64,000 nucleotides of DNA from Pontibacter aydingkolensis (GTDB lineage Bacteria > Bacteroidota > Bacteroidia > Cytophagales > Hymenobacteraceae): assembly GCF_019443125.1 (NCBI RefSeq), contig NZ_JAHYXK010000007.1:62001-126000 (forward strand). Reading direction: 5' to 3'. A program made the position numbers and the translations under genes. The notes under the pieces are model-generated. The model was given only the letters and a program-made list of their open reading frames with translations. It had not been told where the DNA came from and did no database searches. Positions 34,258-42,341 of the stretch are shown here, one piece after another. The first letter of the stretch is position 1, and each line of letters begins with the position of its first letter.

Positions 34258-35283
34258 ATGAGTGACTATACCCCATTAAGCGAAGTAGGCGAGTTTGGCC
34301 TGATCAGGTTGATAAACGAGAAGATCGAGCTAAACAACCTATCCACTATAAAAGGAATCGGTGACGATGCGGCCATACTTGAGCCAGGCGAAAAGCAGAT
34401 TGTAGTATCGAGTGACATGCTGCTAGAGGGCGTGCACTTTGACCTGACCTTTTGCCCGCTAAAGCACTTAGGTTACAAAGCTGTGGCTGTAAATGTATCT
34501 GATATTGCGGCTATGAACGCTAAGCCTACGCAGATAACAGTGAACATTGCCCTTGGTGCTCGCTATACAGTAGAGGCTGTGGAAGAGCTTTATGAAGGCA
34601 TTAGATTAGCCTGCGACAATTACAAAGTAGACCTGGTTGGCGGCGACACGACGTCGTCTCATGCTGGTTTGGTGATAAGCGTGACTGCGATAGGAGAGAT
34701 AGCCAAAGGTGAAGCAGTGCTTCGCAACGGCGCTAAAGTAAATGATTTGATCTGTGTAACCGGCGACCTGGGCGCTGCTTACATGGGCTTACAGATTTTA
34801 GAGCGTGAAAAGCAGGCATTTATGGCCAATCCGGAAATGCAGCCGGAGCTGGAGAGCAAGCAATACATTGTGGGCCGCCAGCTGCGGCCTGAAGCGCGTA
34901 TGGATGTAGTATACGACCTGAAAGAGCGTGGCATTAAACCAACCTCTATGATCGATATTTCGGATGGACTGGCATCGGAGCTGTTTCATATCTGTAAGCA
35001 GTCTGGGGTAGGGGCAACAGTTTACAAAGACAACCTGCCAGCCGATGAGCAGATGCTGCAAACGGCACTTGAGTTTAACATCGACCCATTAACCTGCATC
35101 ATGAACGGCGGTGAAGATTACGAACTGCTGTTTACAGTACCGCTTACAGATCACGAAAAGCTAAAAAACCACCCTGACATCAGCATCATCGGTGTGATTA
35201 CCGAAGAGAGCGAAGGTATAAACCTAGCTACGAAGCATGGTAACTCTTATCCGCTTAAAGCACAGGGCTGGAGTCACTTTTAA
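34258..35283 (+). CDS. thiL: Thiamine-monophosphate kinase
   Basis: 341 residues. Family motifs in order are GEFGLIRLI, GIGDDAAIL (nucleotide and Mg binding), SSDMLLEGVHF, GYKAVAVNVSDIAAMNAKP, LVGGDTTSS, VTGDLGAAYMGL, SMIDISDGLASEL and NGGEDYELLFTVP. ThiL phosphorylates thiamine monophosphate to the cofactor thiamine diphosphate in the cytoplasm. The length is normal and all acidic metal ligands appear present. It is monocistronic, preceded by a repeat mosaic and followed by a strong terminator. No TPP riboswitch is visible in the short leader. Confidence 0.96.
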   Translation: MSDYTPLSEVGEFGLIRLINEKIELNNLSTIKGIGDDAAILEPGEKQIVVSSDMLLEGVHFDLTFCPLKHLGYKAVAVNVSDIAAMNAKPTQITVNIALGARYTVEAVEELYEGIRLACDNYKVDLVGGDTTSSHAGLVISVTAIGEIAKGEAVLRNGAKVNDLICVTGDLGAAYMGLQILEREKQAFMANPEMQPELESKQYIVGRQLRPEARMDVVYDLKERGIKPTSMIDISDGLASELFHICKQSGVGATVYKDNLPADEQMLQTALEFNIDPLTCIMNGGEDYELLFTVPLTDHEKLKNHPDISIIGVITEESEGINLATKHGNSYPLKAQGWSHF

Positions 35284-35333
35284 TGTTCTGTTGACAAAGG
35301 ATTGTTTGACAAAGGAGATTGTTATATTTCTGA

Positions 35334-35373
35334 AACAGGGAAGGCAGCTACTACAGCTGCCTTCCCTGTTTTA
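35334..35373 (+). terminator. Rho-independent terminator after thiL
   Basis: Perfect 16-bp arms AACAGGGAAGGCAGCT / AGCTGCCTTCCCTGTT, followed by TTAATAT. Confidence 0.85.
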
Positions 35374-35433
35374 ATATACATTGGTTTATCTTTTCCTAAT
35401 GAAATCGTTAGCAGAGCTAGTCGCTTGTAAAAA

Positions 35434-35802
35434 TCAATCCTCCGGAAAAGGTATAAACACGAAATTCTGGAAATCACCGTCTACCACGAACAGGCAGCAG
35501 AACTCGTCGGGGTCTTTAAAGGCAGATTTAAACTCTTCGACCTTTTCAGGCATTACGAGTTGGCGCTGCACAAAATCCTCTAAATAGGAGGCGTTGATGT
35601 GCCAGTCCAGGGCTACTTCTTCTTTTGCCAGGAAAATTGAGCCAACCGGCACCTGCGTGCGGCTGAAAACAAAGATCGGGTAATCTGAAATTTTACGCTT
35701 ACGCACCTGGTAAGACGCTTCTCTTAATGTCTCGGCTACTACCACAAAATCCTGGGAGATAGTGCCTAGATATTTGCCATTTAATTCCGGATCGTTTTCC
35801 AT
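35434..35802 (-). CDS. Conserved hypothetical protein, second gene after rlmD
   Basis: 122 residues with no signal peptide or membrane segment. The pattern is alternating alpha/beta with acidic ends (FVVVAETLREASYQVRKRKISDYPIFVFSRTQVPVGSIF, then FVVDGDFQNFVFIPFPED). I do not recognise a named family. The start is 6 bp downstream of the rlmD stop on the same strand, so it is co-transcribed with the methyltransferase. The product is presumably cytoplasmic. Confidence 0.8.
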   Translation of the reverse strand: MENDPELNGKYLGTISQDFVVVAETLREASYQVRKRKISDYPIFVFSRTQVPVGSIFLAKEEVALDWHINASYLEDFVQRQLVMPEKVEEFKSAFKDPDEFCCLFVVDGDFQNFVFIPFPED

Positions 35803-35808
35803 ATTGGA

Positions 35809-37218
35809 TTATTTAGCAGTTAACAGTACTATATTTTCTACGTGGTGCGTCTGTGGGAACATATCCACTGGCTGCACACGGCTTACATCATACTTTTCGG
35901 ATAGCAGTTCCAGGTCGCGCGCTTGCGTGGCAGGGTTGCAGCTTACATACACAATGCGGTTCGGGTGCACCTGCAGTAGCTTCTCTACTACATCCTGGTG
36001 CATACCTGCACGCGGAGGGTCTGTGATCACAACATCCGGCCTTCCATGACGCTCAATCAACTCATCCGAAAGTATGTCTTTCATATCACCGGCATAAAAC
36101 GTGGTATTGGTTATGTTGTTGATCTGAGAGTTGATCTTAGCATCCTCGATGGCGCTAGGCACATATTCTATACCAATTACCTCGCGGGCCTGCTTTGCTA
36201 CAAAGTTAGCAATGGTGCCGGCTCCGGTATACAGGTCGTACACCAGTTCGTTGCCGGTTAATGCAGCCAGGTCGCGGGTAAGCCTGTAAAGTTCGTAAGC
36301 CTGATCGGCATTAGTCTGGTAGAAAGACTTAGGACCTACACGGAATTTGATGCCTTCCATCTCCTCGTGAATGTATGGCAGGCCTTTGTAGCATACAACC
36401 TCCAGGTCGTGGTAGGTTTCGTTGCCTTTTGAGTTTACCACATACTGCAGCGAAGTAATTTCCGGGAAAGTAGTTGCCAAATGCTCCATCAGGGCAGCCA
36501 TTTCCTCCGGTCTGTCCTCGTACACCTGCACAATCACCATCAGTTCGCCGGTGTTGGCCGTACGGATGATCAGGTTGCGCATGTAGCCTTCCTGCTTCAC
36601 AATATCAAAAAACGGCAGATCATGCTCTTTTGCATACTTTCTAACTTCCAGGCGGATCGCGTTCGATGGGTCTGGCTGCAGGTAGCAATGCTTGATGTCA
36701 AGGATCTTATCGAAGCGGCCAGGGATGTGGAAGCCAAGCGCATCGCGGTCAAACTCCTGCCCCGACTGAATTTGCTCGTTGGTAAGCCAGCTGGTATTGG
36801 AGAAAGTATACTCTAGTTTGTTGCGGTAGTAGCGGGTTTTCTCGGAACCAAGTATGGGATCGAACTCAGGCAGGGCAACTTTGCCAATGCGCTCCAGGTT
36901 GTCTTTTACCTGTTTCTGCTTATAGTGCAGCTGTGTGTCGTAACTGATGTGTTGCCACTTACAGCCTCCACATACACCAAAATGCTCACAAAACGGCTCA
37001 ACACGCAGCTCAGAATATTCTCTGAACGCTACAGGCACCGCCTCCATAAAGCTTTTCTTTTTGCGGGTAACACGTAGGTCTACTACGTCGCCGGGAGCTA
37101 CGCCACCCACAAAAATAACCATGTTGTCGTGGCGAGCCAGGCATTTGCCCTCGGCCACCATGTCCTCGATTCTAATATTCTCGAGTATCGGTAATTTCTT
37201 TTTATGCTTATTTCTCAC
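35809..37218 (-). CDS. rlmD: 23S rRNA (uracil-5-)-methyltransferase RlmD/RumA family
   Basis: 469 residues from a GTG start (37218); no in-frame ATG lies just upstream. An N-terminal TRAM-like domain (~10-65) is followed by a [4Fe-4S]-type cysteine set, C77-x5-C83-x2-C86 (CEHFGVCGGCKWQ). The SAM-binding methyltransferase domain has YDLYTGAGTIANFVAK, DVVITDPPRAGMHQDVV and the catalytic VSCNPATQARDL. RumA-type enzymes place m5U in 23S rRNA (U1939, or U747 for RlmC) using SAM. The family is certain, but the exact uridine cannot be decided from sequence. Confidence 0.9.
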   Translation of the reverse strand: MRNKHKKKLPILENIRIEDMVAEGKCLARHDNMVIFVGGVAPGDVVDLRVTRKKKSFMEAVPVAFREYSELRVEPFCEHFGVCGGCKWQHISYDTQLHYKQKQVKDNLERIGKVALPEFDPILGSEKTRYYRNKLEYTFSNTSWLTNEQIQSGQEFDRDALGFHIPGRFDKILDIKHCYLQPDPSNAIRLEVRKYAKEHDLPFFDIVKQEGYMRNLIIRTANTGELMVIVQVYEDRPEEMAALMEHLATTFPEITSLQYVVNSKGNETYHDLEVVCYKGLPYIHEEMEGIKFRVGPKSFYQTNADQAYELYRLTRDLAALTGNELVYDLYTGAGTIANFVAKQAREVIGIEYVPSAIEDAKINSQINNITNTTFYAGDMKDILSDELIERHGRPDVVITDPPRAGMHQDVVEKLLQVHPNRIVYVSCNPATQARDLELLSEKYDVSRVQPVDMFPQTHHVENIVLLTAK

Positions 37219-37290
37219 AATGCTGCAAAAGTACGAAAATATGAGGTAGGTTTCGTTATTGGTTATTTGTTGTTCGTTGTTCGAATGTAG

Positions 37291-37310
37291 AGACGCAATA
37301 CTTTGCGTCT
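37291..37310. repeat. Dispersed palindrome AGACGCAA-TACT-TTGCGTCT, copy C
   Basis: Perfect 8-bp arms, preceded by GTTGTTCGAATGTAG. Orientation is opposite to copy D. Confidence 0.8.
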
Positions 37311-37518
37311 TTTCTGCACAAGGCAGTGCCTTTTAACGTTCGCAATAGCAGACATCTCAAAGTATAAAGTATGGTTCACGGAAGTCTGCAGACTTCACAT
37401 CATGACAAGTCACAAGTCACGCTATTGCCTAAGACTTGCGCCAGGAAAGGGAAGATTACATTTCCCAATAACGAATAACCAGCAACCAATAACTAAACAT
37501 ATCGCTCTGTTGCAGACA

Positions 37519-37538
37519 AGACGCAAAGTATTGCGTCT
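37519..37538. repeat. Dispersed palindrome AGACGCAA-AGTA-TTGCGTCT, copy D
   Basis: Perfect 8-bp arms followed by CTACATTCGAACAACGAATA, the inverse of the flank of copy C. Confidence 0.8.
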
Positions 37539-37593
37539 CTACATTCGAACAACGAATAACCATTCAACAATTAAACCAATCAGCAATTAAATA

Positions 37594-37601
37594 TATCTTT
37601 G
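37594..37601 (+). promoter_or_regulatory. Candidate -7 box of the SDR gene
   Basis: TATCTTTG followed by CAACTACA, a typical Bacteroidota -7 context, 32 bp before the ATG. The -33 element is not clear. Confidence 0.45.
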
Positions 37602-37632
37602 CAACTACACTAACATCAGGACCAAAGTATAA

Positions 37633-38442
37633 ATGAAAGATAAGGTTGTTTTAATTACAGGCGCAACATCGGGTATAGGCAAGGCATTGGCATTTGCATT
37701 TGGCAGGGAAGGAGCTAAAATTGCTTTCTCAGGTCGTAAGCAGGCCGGCCTAAACGAAACGGCAGCAGAACTATCGGCAGCAGGTATAGACAATCTGGCG
37801 ATACAGGCTGATGTAAGTATAGAGGGAGATTGTGAGCGCATGGTGCAGGAAACCGTGAACAAGTATGGCCGCCTGGATATCCTTATCAATAATGCCGGTA
37901 TCTCGATGCGTGCTTTGTTCGAAGATCTTGATCTGAATGTATTGCGCCAGGTAATGGACATAAACTTCTGGGGTACGGTGTATAGCACCAAGTATGCGCT
38001 GCCCTACATCAAGTCTGCCAAGGGCTCCATTATCGGGATCTCATCCATTGCCGGTTACAGAGGTTTGCCTGCCCGCACCGGTTACTCAGCCTCTAAATTT
38101 GCCATGCACGGCTTCCTGGAAACGCTTCGCACTGAACTGCTATACTCTGGTGTGCATGTGTTGCTGGCCTGCCCGGGCTTTACAGCTTCTAATATCCGTA
38201 ACACGGCATTGGCTGCAGATGGCCAGCAGCAGGGCGAAACACCGCGCGAAGAACAAAAGATGATGAGCGCCGAAGAGGTGGCAGACAGAATATTAACCGC
38301 CACCAAAAAACGTAAGCGCGACCTGGTAATGACCACGCAGGGCAAAATGGCGGTGTGGGTTAACAAGCTCTTCCCGAGCCTGGCTGATAAGCTGGTGTAT
38401 AATGTAATGGCGAAGGAAAAAGATTCTCCGCTAAAGAGGTAG
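37633..38442 (+). CDS. Short-chain dehydrogenase/reductase (SDR) family oxidoreductase
   Basis: 269 residues. The Rossmann start VVLITGATSGIGKALA carries the TGxxxGIG cofactor motif (residues 9-16). NNAG is at 86-89, and the catalytic Ser/Tyr/Lys set appears as GISSIAG...TGYSASKFAMHGF (Tyr151, Lys155). The C-terminal region with LACPGFTASNIRNTA and a hydrophobic end fits classical SDRs of the DHRS7-like/acyl-modifying type. The Arg after beta-2 (SGRK) suggests NADP(H). The substrate is unknown. It is convergent with the next gene, with an inverted low-complexity repeat between them. Confidence 0.9.
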   Translation: MKDKVVLITGATSGIGKALAFAFGREGAKIAFSGRKQAGLNETAAELSAAGIDNLAIQADVSIEGDCERMVQETVNKYGRLDILINNAGISMRALFEDLDLNVLRQVMDINFWGTVYSTKYALPYIKSAKGSIIGISSIAGYRGLPARTGYSASKFAMHGFLETLRTELLYSGVHVLLACPGFTASNIRNTALAADGQQQGETPREEQKMMSAEEVADRILTATKKRKRDLVMTTQGKMAVWVNKLFPSLADKLVYNVMAKEKDSPLKR

Positions 38443-38565
38443 TTCGTTATTGGTTGTTAGTTATTGGTTATTTGCCAATCAAAACTAGGGTTAATCATTA
38501 AAAGCTCAGCAAAAATCGAATTTAAGAACTAATAACCACTAACTAACAACCAATAACCAATTAGT
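38443..38565. repeat. Inverted low-complexity repeat between convergent genes
   Basis: GTTATTGGTTGTTAGTTATT (from about 38445) pairs with the complement at 38524-38562 (AATAACCACTAACTAACAAC). It is of the same TTATTGGTTATT style as the tails of the dispersed palindromes. It may act as a bidirectional terminator. Confidence 0.6.
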
Positions 38566-39835
38566 AAAAGTACATCATACCTCCGCCTCCATTAAAGCGA
38601 GGGTTAACTACGTTGTTAAAAATTGAGCCGAATCTGTAACGAATACCAAAGTTAAAGTAAAAGTCGTAGTTTGAGTTTAGCTGGCGGCGGCGGGTTAGAA
38701 GGTCTTCGTCAGAAACGGTTCCCTTTATAATATTTAGCTGGTCGTGCTGAATGGCATAATATCCACCCACGTTAAATGAAAGGCCTTTTACAAGCCTGAT
38801 ATCTGCATAGCCTGAGAAAGACACCCGTTTTTTGTCAAAGTCGTGGAAGTAATGGCTGTAAGAAGTAGAGCCGCTTAGCTGTCCCCATTTCTGGTTAAGA
38901 CTTACATCTAAAGACAGGCTCTGCTGAAAACGGAGTTCCTCCATCTCTGAGAAAATGGTCTCTTCTTTGTAATTGAAATAGCGCGGCCCAACTTTATACA
39001 TTAATCCCACATATTTGTTGTTAGACTCTGAGTAAGGAAAGAAGTTGTATTCTATAGCTGGAGTTACAGCCAGGTTTAACTGGTAGTTGTTGTAGTCAGA
39101 GTTTTGTGCGCTAATATAGCCACCCGCAGAAAGCCGATCCGTAACAGACCACACCGTTGTATTGTTAAAGCTGTAGCTTCTGTTAGTATACTTAAACTCC
39201 TCGTCTCCCTGCCCGAACCGGTTGTTATTCTCACTAGCATTTACAGAAAGGCTGGTTTTCATTTTGTCTGTAACCCTGTTGGCGCTGATGTTACCGGACA
39301 GGCTGTTATTAGAGTAGTTTTTGTCGCCGCTAAAGTAGCCGCGCACGTTTAGGTTAAATACCCAGAAGTTCCAGGGATCATCGGTTGGGGCTGTTGCTAT
39401 ATCGTTTTTCTGCTCCTCCGACTTAAAAGAAATAAGCAGGTCTTTTGCTTTGTCGGTTTTCAGCAGGTAGGGGAGAAGGCCTAACTTTATCTTCTCAATA
39501 GCCTCTTTGCGGTCTTCGTCGTCGGTGGCTGTGGCTTGCCTGATATAAGATTTTGTATCAACTATTCCCTCAAACTTGCCCTGTCCCTCAAACTGAAGCT
39601 TATACTCACGTCCGCCGCTGCCTGTAGACTGGGAGGTGATAAGCACATATACATTGGCTTCAAAGCGATCGTTAACATAATCTACAAAGTTAAGTTCGCG
39701 CTTAATGAAATCAGAGTCGCAGTACGTTTGGCAATCCAGAAACACCCGAAGATTATCGAATTTAGCTGTAGGAGCCTGCGCATGGGCTGTAAAAATACAG
39801 AGCACGAATGCGAGTAGGAGTAAAGCTGTTTTCAT
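38561..39835 (-). CDS. Predicted outer-membrane beta-barrel protein of unknown function
   Basis: 424 residues with a signal peptide ending at AHAQA (~residue 20). An N-terminal ~110-residue domain contains FLDCQTYCDSDFIKRELNFVDYVNDRFEANVYVLIT. The rest is a run of alternating strands (YSFNNTTVWSVTDRLSAGGYISAQNSDYNNYQLNL...FNFGIRYRFGSIFNNVV) ending in an aromatic (MMYFY). This layout matches uncharacterised Bacteroidota outer-membrane proteins with a periplasmic N-domain. The CxxxC pair (C34, C38 approximately) could form a disulfide. No operon partner is evident. Confidence 0.75.
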   Translation of the reverse strand: MKTALLLLAFVLCIFTAHAQAPTAKFDNLRVFLDCQTYCDSDFIKRELNFVDYVNDRFEANVYVLITSQSTGSGGREYKLQFEGQGKFEGIVDTKSYIRQATATDDEDRKEAIEKIKLGLLPYLLKTDKAKDLLISFKSEEQKNDIATAPTDDPWNFWVFNLNVRGYFSGDKNYSNNSLSGNISANRVTDKMKTSLSVNASENNNRFGQGDEEFKYTNRSYSFNNTTVWSVTDRLSAGGYISAQNSDYNNYQLNLAVTPAIEYNFFPYSESNNKYVGLMYKVGPRYFNYKEETIFSEMEELRFQQSLSLDVSLNQKWGQLSGSTSYSHYFHDFDKKRVSFSGYADIRLVKGLSFNVGGYYAIQHDQLNIIKGTVSDEDLLTRRRQLNSNYDFYFNFGIRYRFGSIFNNVVNPRFNGGGGMMYFY

Positions 39836-39980
39836 TTAAATAATGTTAGGTTAAGTATACAATGTAAATATAGGAAGTAGCTAATGTAAGATAAGCAAAT
39901 ATGGTAATATTTTATGACAGGTTTTGAGTAGCGCGTACCACTGAACAACCACCATCGAACCTAGGGCCCTATAGCAGATA

Positions 39981-40000
39981 AGACGCAAGGCGTTGCGCCT
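39981..40000. repeat. Degenerate copy E of the dispersed palindrome
   Basis: AGACGCAA-GGCG-TTGCGCCT differs by one base in the right arm. An AATAAAGAATAGCCAATAAC tail follows at 40011-40033, confirming membership. Confidence 0.7.
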
Positions 40001-40036
40001 CTGCAAAATACGAATAAAGAATAGCCAATAACGAAA

Positions 40037-40774
40037 CTAGGGCAGTTCCAGCAGGTTGCTCTTGCGGATGTATGCTTTGGAGCCTTTCCACCTGATCTCA
40101 AACCAGATGTCCTGCTCGCCGGTGATGGGTACCTTGTGGCCCTGTGAGGCAGTAGCCAACCATGATGCTCCGGCAGACGGGGCAGACATGATAGCTACAT
40201 TGTTATTCCGGATAATGCCGGCATCGCCAAGGTTAAGAAAGTTAATGTAGTAAAGTATAAACAGCAGATAAAGTATAAAGCCGATCTTGAATTGCTTTGA
40301 AAAGCGATGCCCTTTTCGCCAGCTAAAGAACATGATGGTTACAGATACGACGGCAGCCAGTAGCATCAGCTCCAGTATGCGCATGTAATGTTTGTTAAAC
40401 TGCGTTTTAAAGAACTGCAGGTCGTTGTACTCGTATCCCTGCAAGCGGTGAGCCTGGGCAAGCTCTTCCATTTTTTTGAGGGTAGACCGGCTGGGCTCCT
40501 TGGTGTAGAACATGTGCAGGTAATACATAGCCCCTGTATAATCGCGCAAGCCCTCTTTGATATAGGCCATCTTCAGGAGCATTTGCGGTGAATATACCTG
40601 CTGGTTATGCAGCACATCCTCGTATAAGCCTAGTGCCTCAGAGTAATGCTGCTTCAGGAACAAAGAATCTGCTTTAATAAGTGCAGAATTATCTGCCTGA
40701 GAATAAGCTGGTTTTGCAAAAAGCGTTAAAAAAACTAGTACAAACGCTGATATTTTGAACCAAAGATTTTGCAT
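40037..40774 (-). CDS. TPR and SH3-like domain membrane protein (BatE-like)
   Basis: 245 residues with a signal peptide or N-terminal anchor (KPAYSQA). TPR-like helices cover ~28-105 (ADSLFLKQHYSEALGLYEDVL, YTGAMYYLHMFYT). Two membrane segments (~130-152 and ~160-182) precede a bacterial SH3-like C-terminus (NNNVAIMSAPSAGASWLATASQGHKVPITGEQDIWFEIRWKGSKAYIRKSNLLEL). The TPR-TM-SH3 order is that of BatE in the Bacteroides aerotolerance operon, but no other Bat gene is nearby, so orthology is uncertain. The 5' end overlaps the -33 element of the divergent tRNA-Lys promoter. Confidence 0.75.
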   Translation of the reverse strand: MQNLWFKISAFVLVFLTLFAKPAYSQADNSALIKADSLFLKQHYSEALGLYEDVLHNQQVYSPQMLLKMAYIKEGLRDYTGAMYYLHMFYTKEPSRSTLKKMEELAQAHRLQGYEYNDLQFFKTQFNKHYMRILELMLLAAVVSVTIMFFSWRKGHRFSKQFKIGFILYLLFILYYINFLNLGDAGIIRNNNVAIMSAPSAGASWLATASQGHKVPITGEQDIWFEIRWKGSKAYIRKSNLLELP

Positions 40775-40798
40775 TTAAACAGATGGTTGTTACTTTTG
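40768..40798 (+). promoter_or_regulatory. Consensus promoter of tRNA-Lys copy 1
   Basis: TTTG (40768-40771), a 19-bp spacer and TACTTTTG (40791-40798) match the Bacteroidota consensus exactly. The start is expected near 40804. Confidence 0.8.
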
Positions 40799-40843
40799 CA
40801 TCGCAATTCAGGGAAACGTCCTTGAGAATGCAAGTTAGTAAAA

Positions 40844-40916
40844 GATTCTGTAGCTCAGCTGGTAGAGCAATACACTTTTAATGTATGGGTCCTGGGTTCG
40901 AATCCCAGCGGGATCA
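40844..40916 (+). tRNA. tRNA-Lys (anticodon UUU), copy 1
   Basis: 73 nt. The acceptor GATTCTG/CGGGATC includes G-U pairs, the D-arm is GCTCAGCTGGTAGAGC, the anticodon arm ATACA-CTTTTAA-TGTAT has anticodon TTT, and the T-arm is CTGGGTTCGAATCCCAG. CCA is not encoded. Confidence 0.96.
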
Positions 40917-40928
40917 CAAATGAGAGCT

Positions 40929-40957
40929 AAAGCCTTTCTTAACCGGAAAGGCTTTTC
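40929..40957 (+). terminator. Terminator after tRNA-Lys copy 1
   Basis: AAAGCCTTTC / GAAAGGCTTT arms with TTCCTTTCT after them. Confidence 0.75.
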
Positions 40958-40998
40958 CTTTCTACTTTTACAACAACAGGCAAAGCCAGAAAATTTAT

Positions 40999-41029
40999 TT
41001 TGCAGTTTAAAATAAAACTTCTAATTTTG
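40999..41029 (+). promoter_or_regulatory. Consensus promoter of tRNA-Lys copy 2
   Basis: TTTG (40999-41002), a 19-bp spacer and TAATTTTG (41022-41029). The start is near 41036. Confidence 0.8.
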
Positions 41030-41057
41030 CCCTCCCGAACAACGGGAAAACAGTACC

Positions 41058-41130
41058 GATTCTGTAGCTCAGCTGGTAGAGCAATACACTTTTAATGTAT
41101 GGGTCCTGGGTTCGAATCCCAGCGGGATCA
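41058..41130 (+). tRNA. tRNA-Lys (anticodon UUU), copy 2
   Basis: 73 nt, identical to the copy at 40844-40916, but with unrelated flanks and its own promoter and terminator. It is therefore not a simple recent tandem duplication of the whole unit. Confidence 0.96.
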
Positions 41131-41135
41131 CTAAA

Positions 41136-41170
41136 AGAAAGCCACTCCGATAAAGGGTGGCTTTCTTGCT
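41136..41170 (+). terminator. Terminator after tRNA-Lys copy 2
   Basis: AGAAAGCCACTC / GGGTGGCTTTCT arms (one G-U), then TTGCTTTTT. Confidence 0.8.
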
Positions 41171-41190
41171 TTTTATACTTTCTGTCCGAG

Positions 41191-41463
41191 CTAACCATCC
41201 TGCTGCTTTATTATCTTTAAACCTAGCCCGATCAGGCCCAGCATCACATCTTCCGATAAATTCTTCTCCGCTCTAAGCATTGCCCAATCGTCTGCGATCT
41301 CCACTACCATGCCTGGTGTGTTATCTAAGGCTGCGATCAGTTGCTTTGGCACATTATATAGGATAACATCAGGATATAGGATAACATCAGGATCTTCGCC
41401 GGTTAAATGATAATTGCTGCTGAAGCCCGGATAAGAAACCAGGTCCGGAAAACACGTTTTTGA
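41191..41463 (-). pseudogene. 5'-truncated gene remnant of unknown family
   Basis: On the minus strand the frame runs open from 41463 (just after an in-frame TAA) to a TAG at 41191-41193. It has 90 codons that look genuinely coding: PDLVSYPGFSSNYHLTGEDP, then NVPKQLIAALDNTPGMVVEI and ADDWAMLRAEKNLSEDVMLG. It has no ATG before the middle. It contains a perfect 18-bp tandem duplication (41357-41374 and 41375-41392) that repeats six codons in frame (DVILYP-like). It is probably the C-terminal end of a lost gene left beside the tRNA-Lys pair. Confidence 0.5.
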
Positions 41464-41656
41464 TTATACTTTAAGACGCTCAGGCTGCCTAAGATGTGGC
41501 AAGAATGCTGGCATTGCTTATCTCTAATCAGGCGGAATTAGTCATAACTGGCAAGGTGTTCTAAAAGCTTTTCCCTATTTTTAGGCATCTTAATAATTGG
41601 CAGGCGGCTAAATGCCAGTCTCTCTCTTTTACTAGAATCTGCCGCACACTTAAACT

Positions 41657-42271
41657 ATGGAGAACGCAATCAGTATCCGAATACCAATATCAGTGAGCTA
41701 TCCGGCTATAGAAGATGTGCTGAAGAAGCAGATGGTTGGTGAGTTTATTCCCAGGCCGGAAGAAGACAGCCAGGAGCCCCCATATGCTCAAATACTGGAC
41801 GTAGGGATTGCCAAGAGCAGTACCGGCCCCAATGATGTTATACTTGCCGTTAAAATGCGGGTGCTCCGTACCATGCTGAAACGGGACCAGGTTGACCTGT
41901 ATGTGCAGGCCACGCTAGACTACGACTCTGCAACAGAACAGCTATTTGTGCAGCGGTTTAAACTGGAGTCCAGAACATCCAGCGGTTTCTACAATACAGC
42001 ACTGGAAGTGCTGGCAAATAAGGTTGCTTATAACCAGATTCTAAAGAAAACCAGATTCGACCTAAGGCAAATCATCTCTAAAGAACTGGAGAAGGCAAAC
42101 GGCATGCTAGACAAAGGGCTTGAACTGAAGGGTTTTAAACTAATAGGAAGGGTAGAGGCCGTACGTGTGCAGGAAATTGCGCTGCAGCAAGCCCGTGCAA
42201 CTGTTTTACTGGAGATTCAGGGCGACCTGGAAGCAGATATTTTTGATTTGCTCAGCTTGATGCCAGCTTAG
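41657..42271 (+). CDS. DUF4403-like protein
   Basis: 204 residues with no signal peptide. The opening NAISIRIPISVSYPAIEDVLKKQM resembles the S.I.iPi.i....l...ln pattern of DUF4403, and the body alternates strands with amphipathic helices (LELKGFKLIGRVEAVRVQEIALQQARATVLLEIQGDLEADI). This copy is about half the usual DUF4403 length (~450), so it is a one-unit or related version. The missing signal peptide argues for a cytoplasmic location. It is convergent with the DUF5687 gene. Function unknown. Confidence 0.65.
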   Translation: MENAISIRIPISVSYPAIEDVLKKQMVGEFIPRPEEDSQEPPYAQILDVGIAKSSTGPNDVILAVKMRVLRTMLKRDQVDLYVQATLDYDSATEQLFVQRFKLESRTSSGFYNTALEVLANKVAYNQILKKTRFDLRQIISKELEKANGMLDKGLELKGFKLIGRVEAVRVQEIALQQARATVLLEIQGDLEADIFDLLSLMPA

Positions 42272-42297
42272 TAGCCGCCTTTTTATCAGCAATAAAA

Positions 42298-42338
42298 GAA
42301 AATCCCCGGTTGCACTTAAACTCGCAGCCAGGGATTTT
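42298..42338. terminator. Bidirectional terminator-like hairpin between convergent genes
   Basis: AAAATCCC...GGGATTTT with an inner GGTTGC/GCAGCC partial stem, placed between stops at 42271 (+) and 42342 (-). Confidence 0.6.
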
Positions 42339-42341
42339 ATA

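Larger units (their letters stand above)
37219..37632. other. Intergenic region holding two inverted copies of a dispersed repeat
   Basis: The left arm (about 37247-37310) and right arm (about 37519-37572) are inverted relatives: TTATTCGTTGTTCGAATGTA-type tail plus the AGACGCAA palindrome. The ~200 bp between them carry no gene, and its right part (37470-37518) matches the flank of copy A near 29237-29290. Confidence 0.7.

Noticed and set aside
40844-41130. Integrative element attachment sites formed by the two tRNA-Lys genes
   Set aside because: No integrase, no mobile genes and only ~140 bp lie between the tRNAs, and both have complete promoters and terminators.
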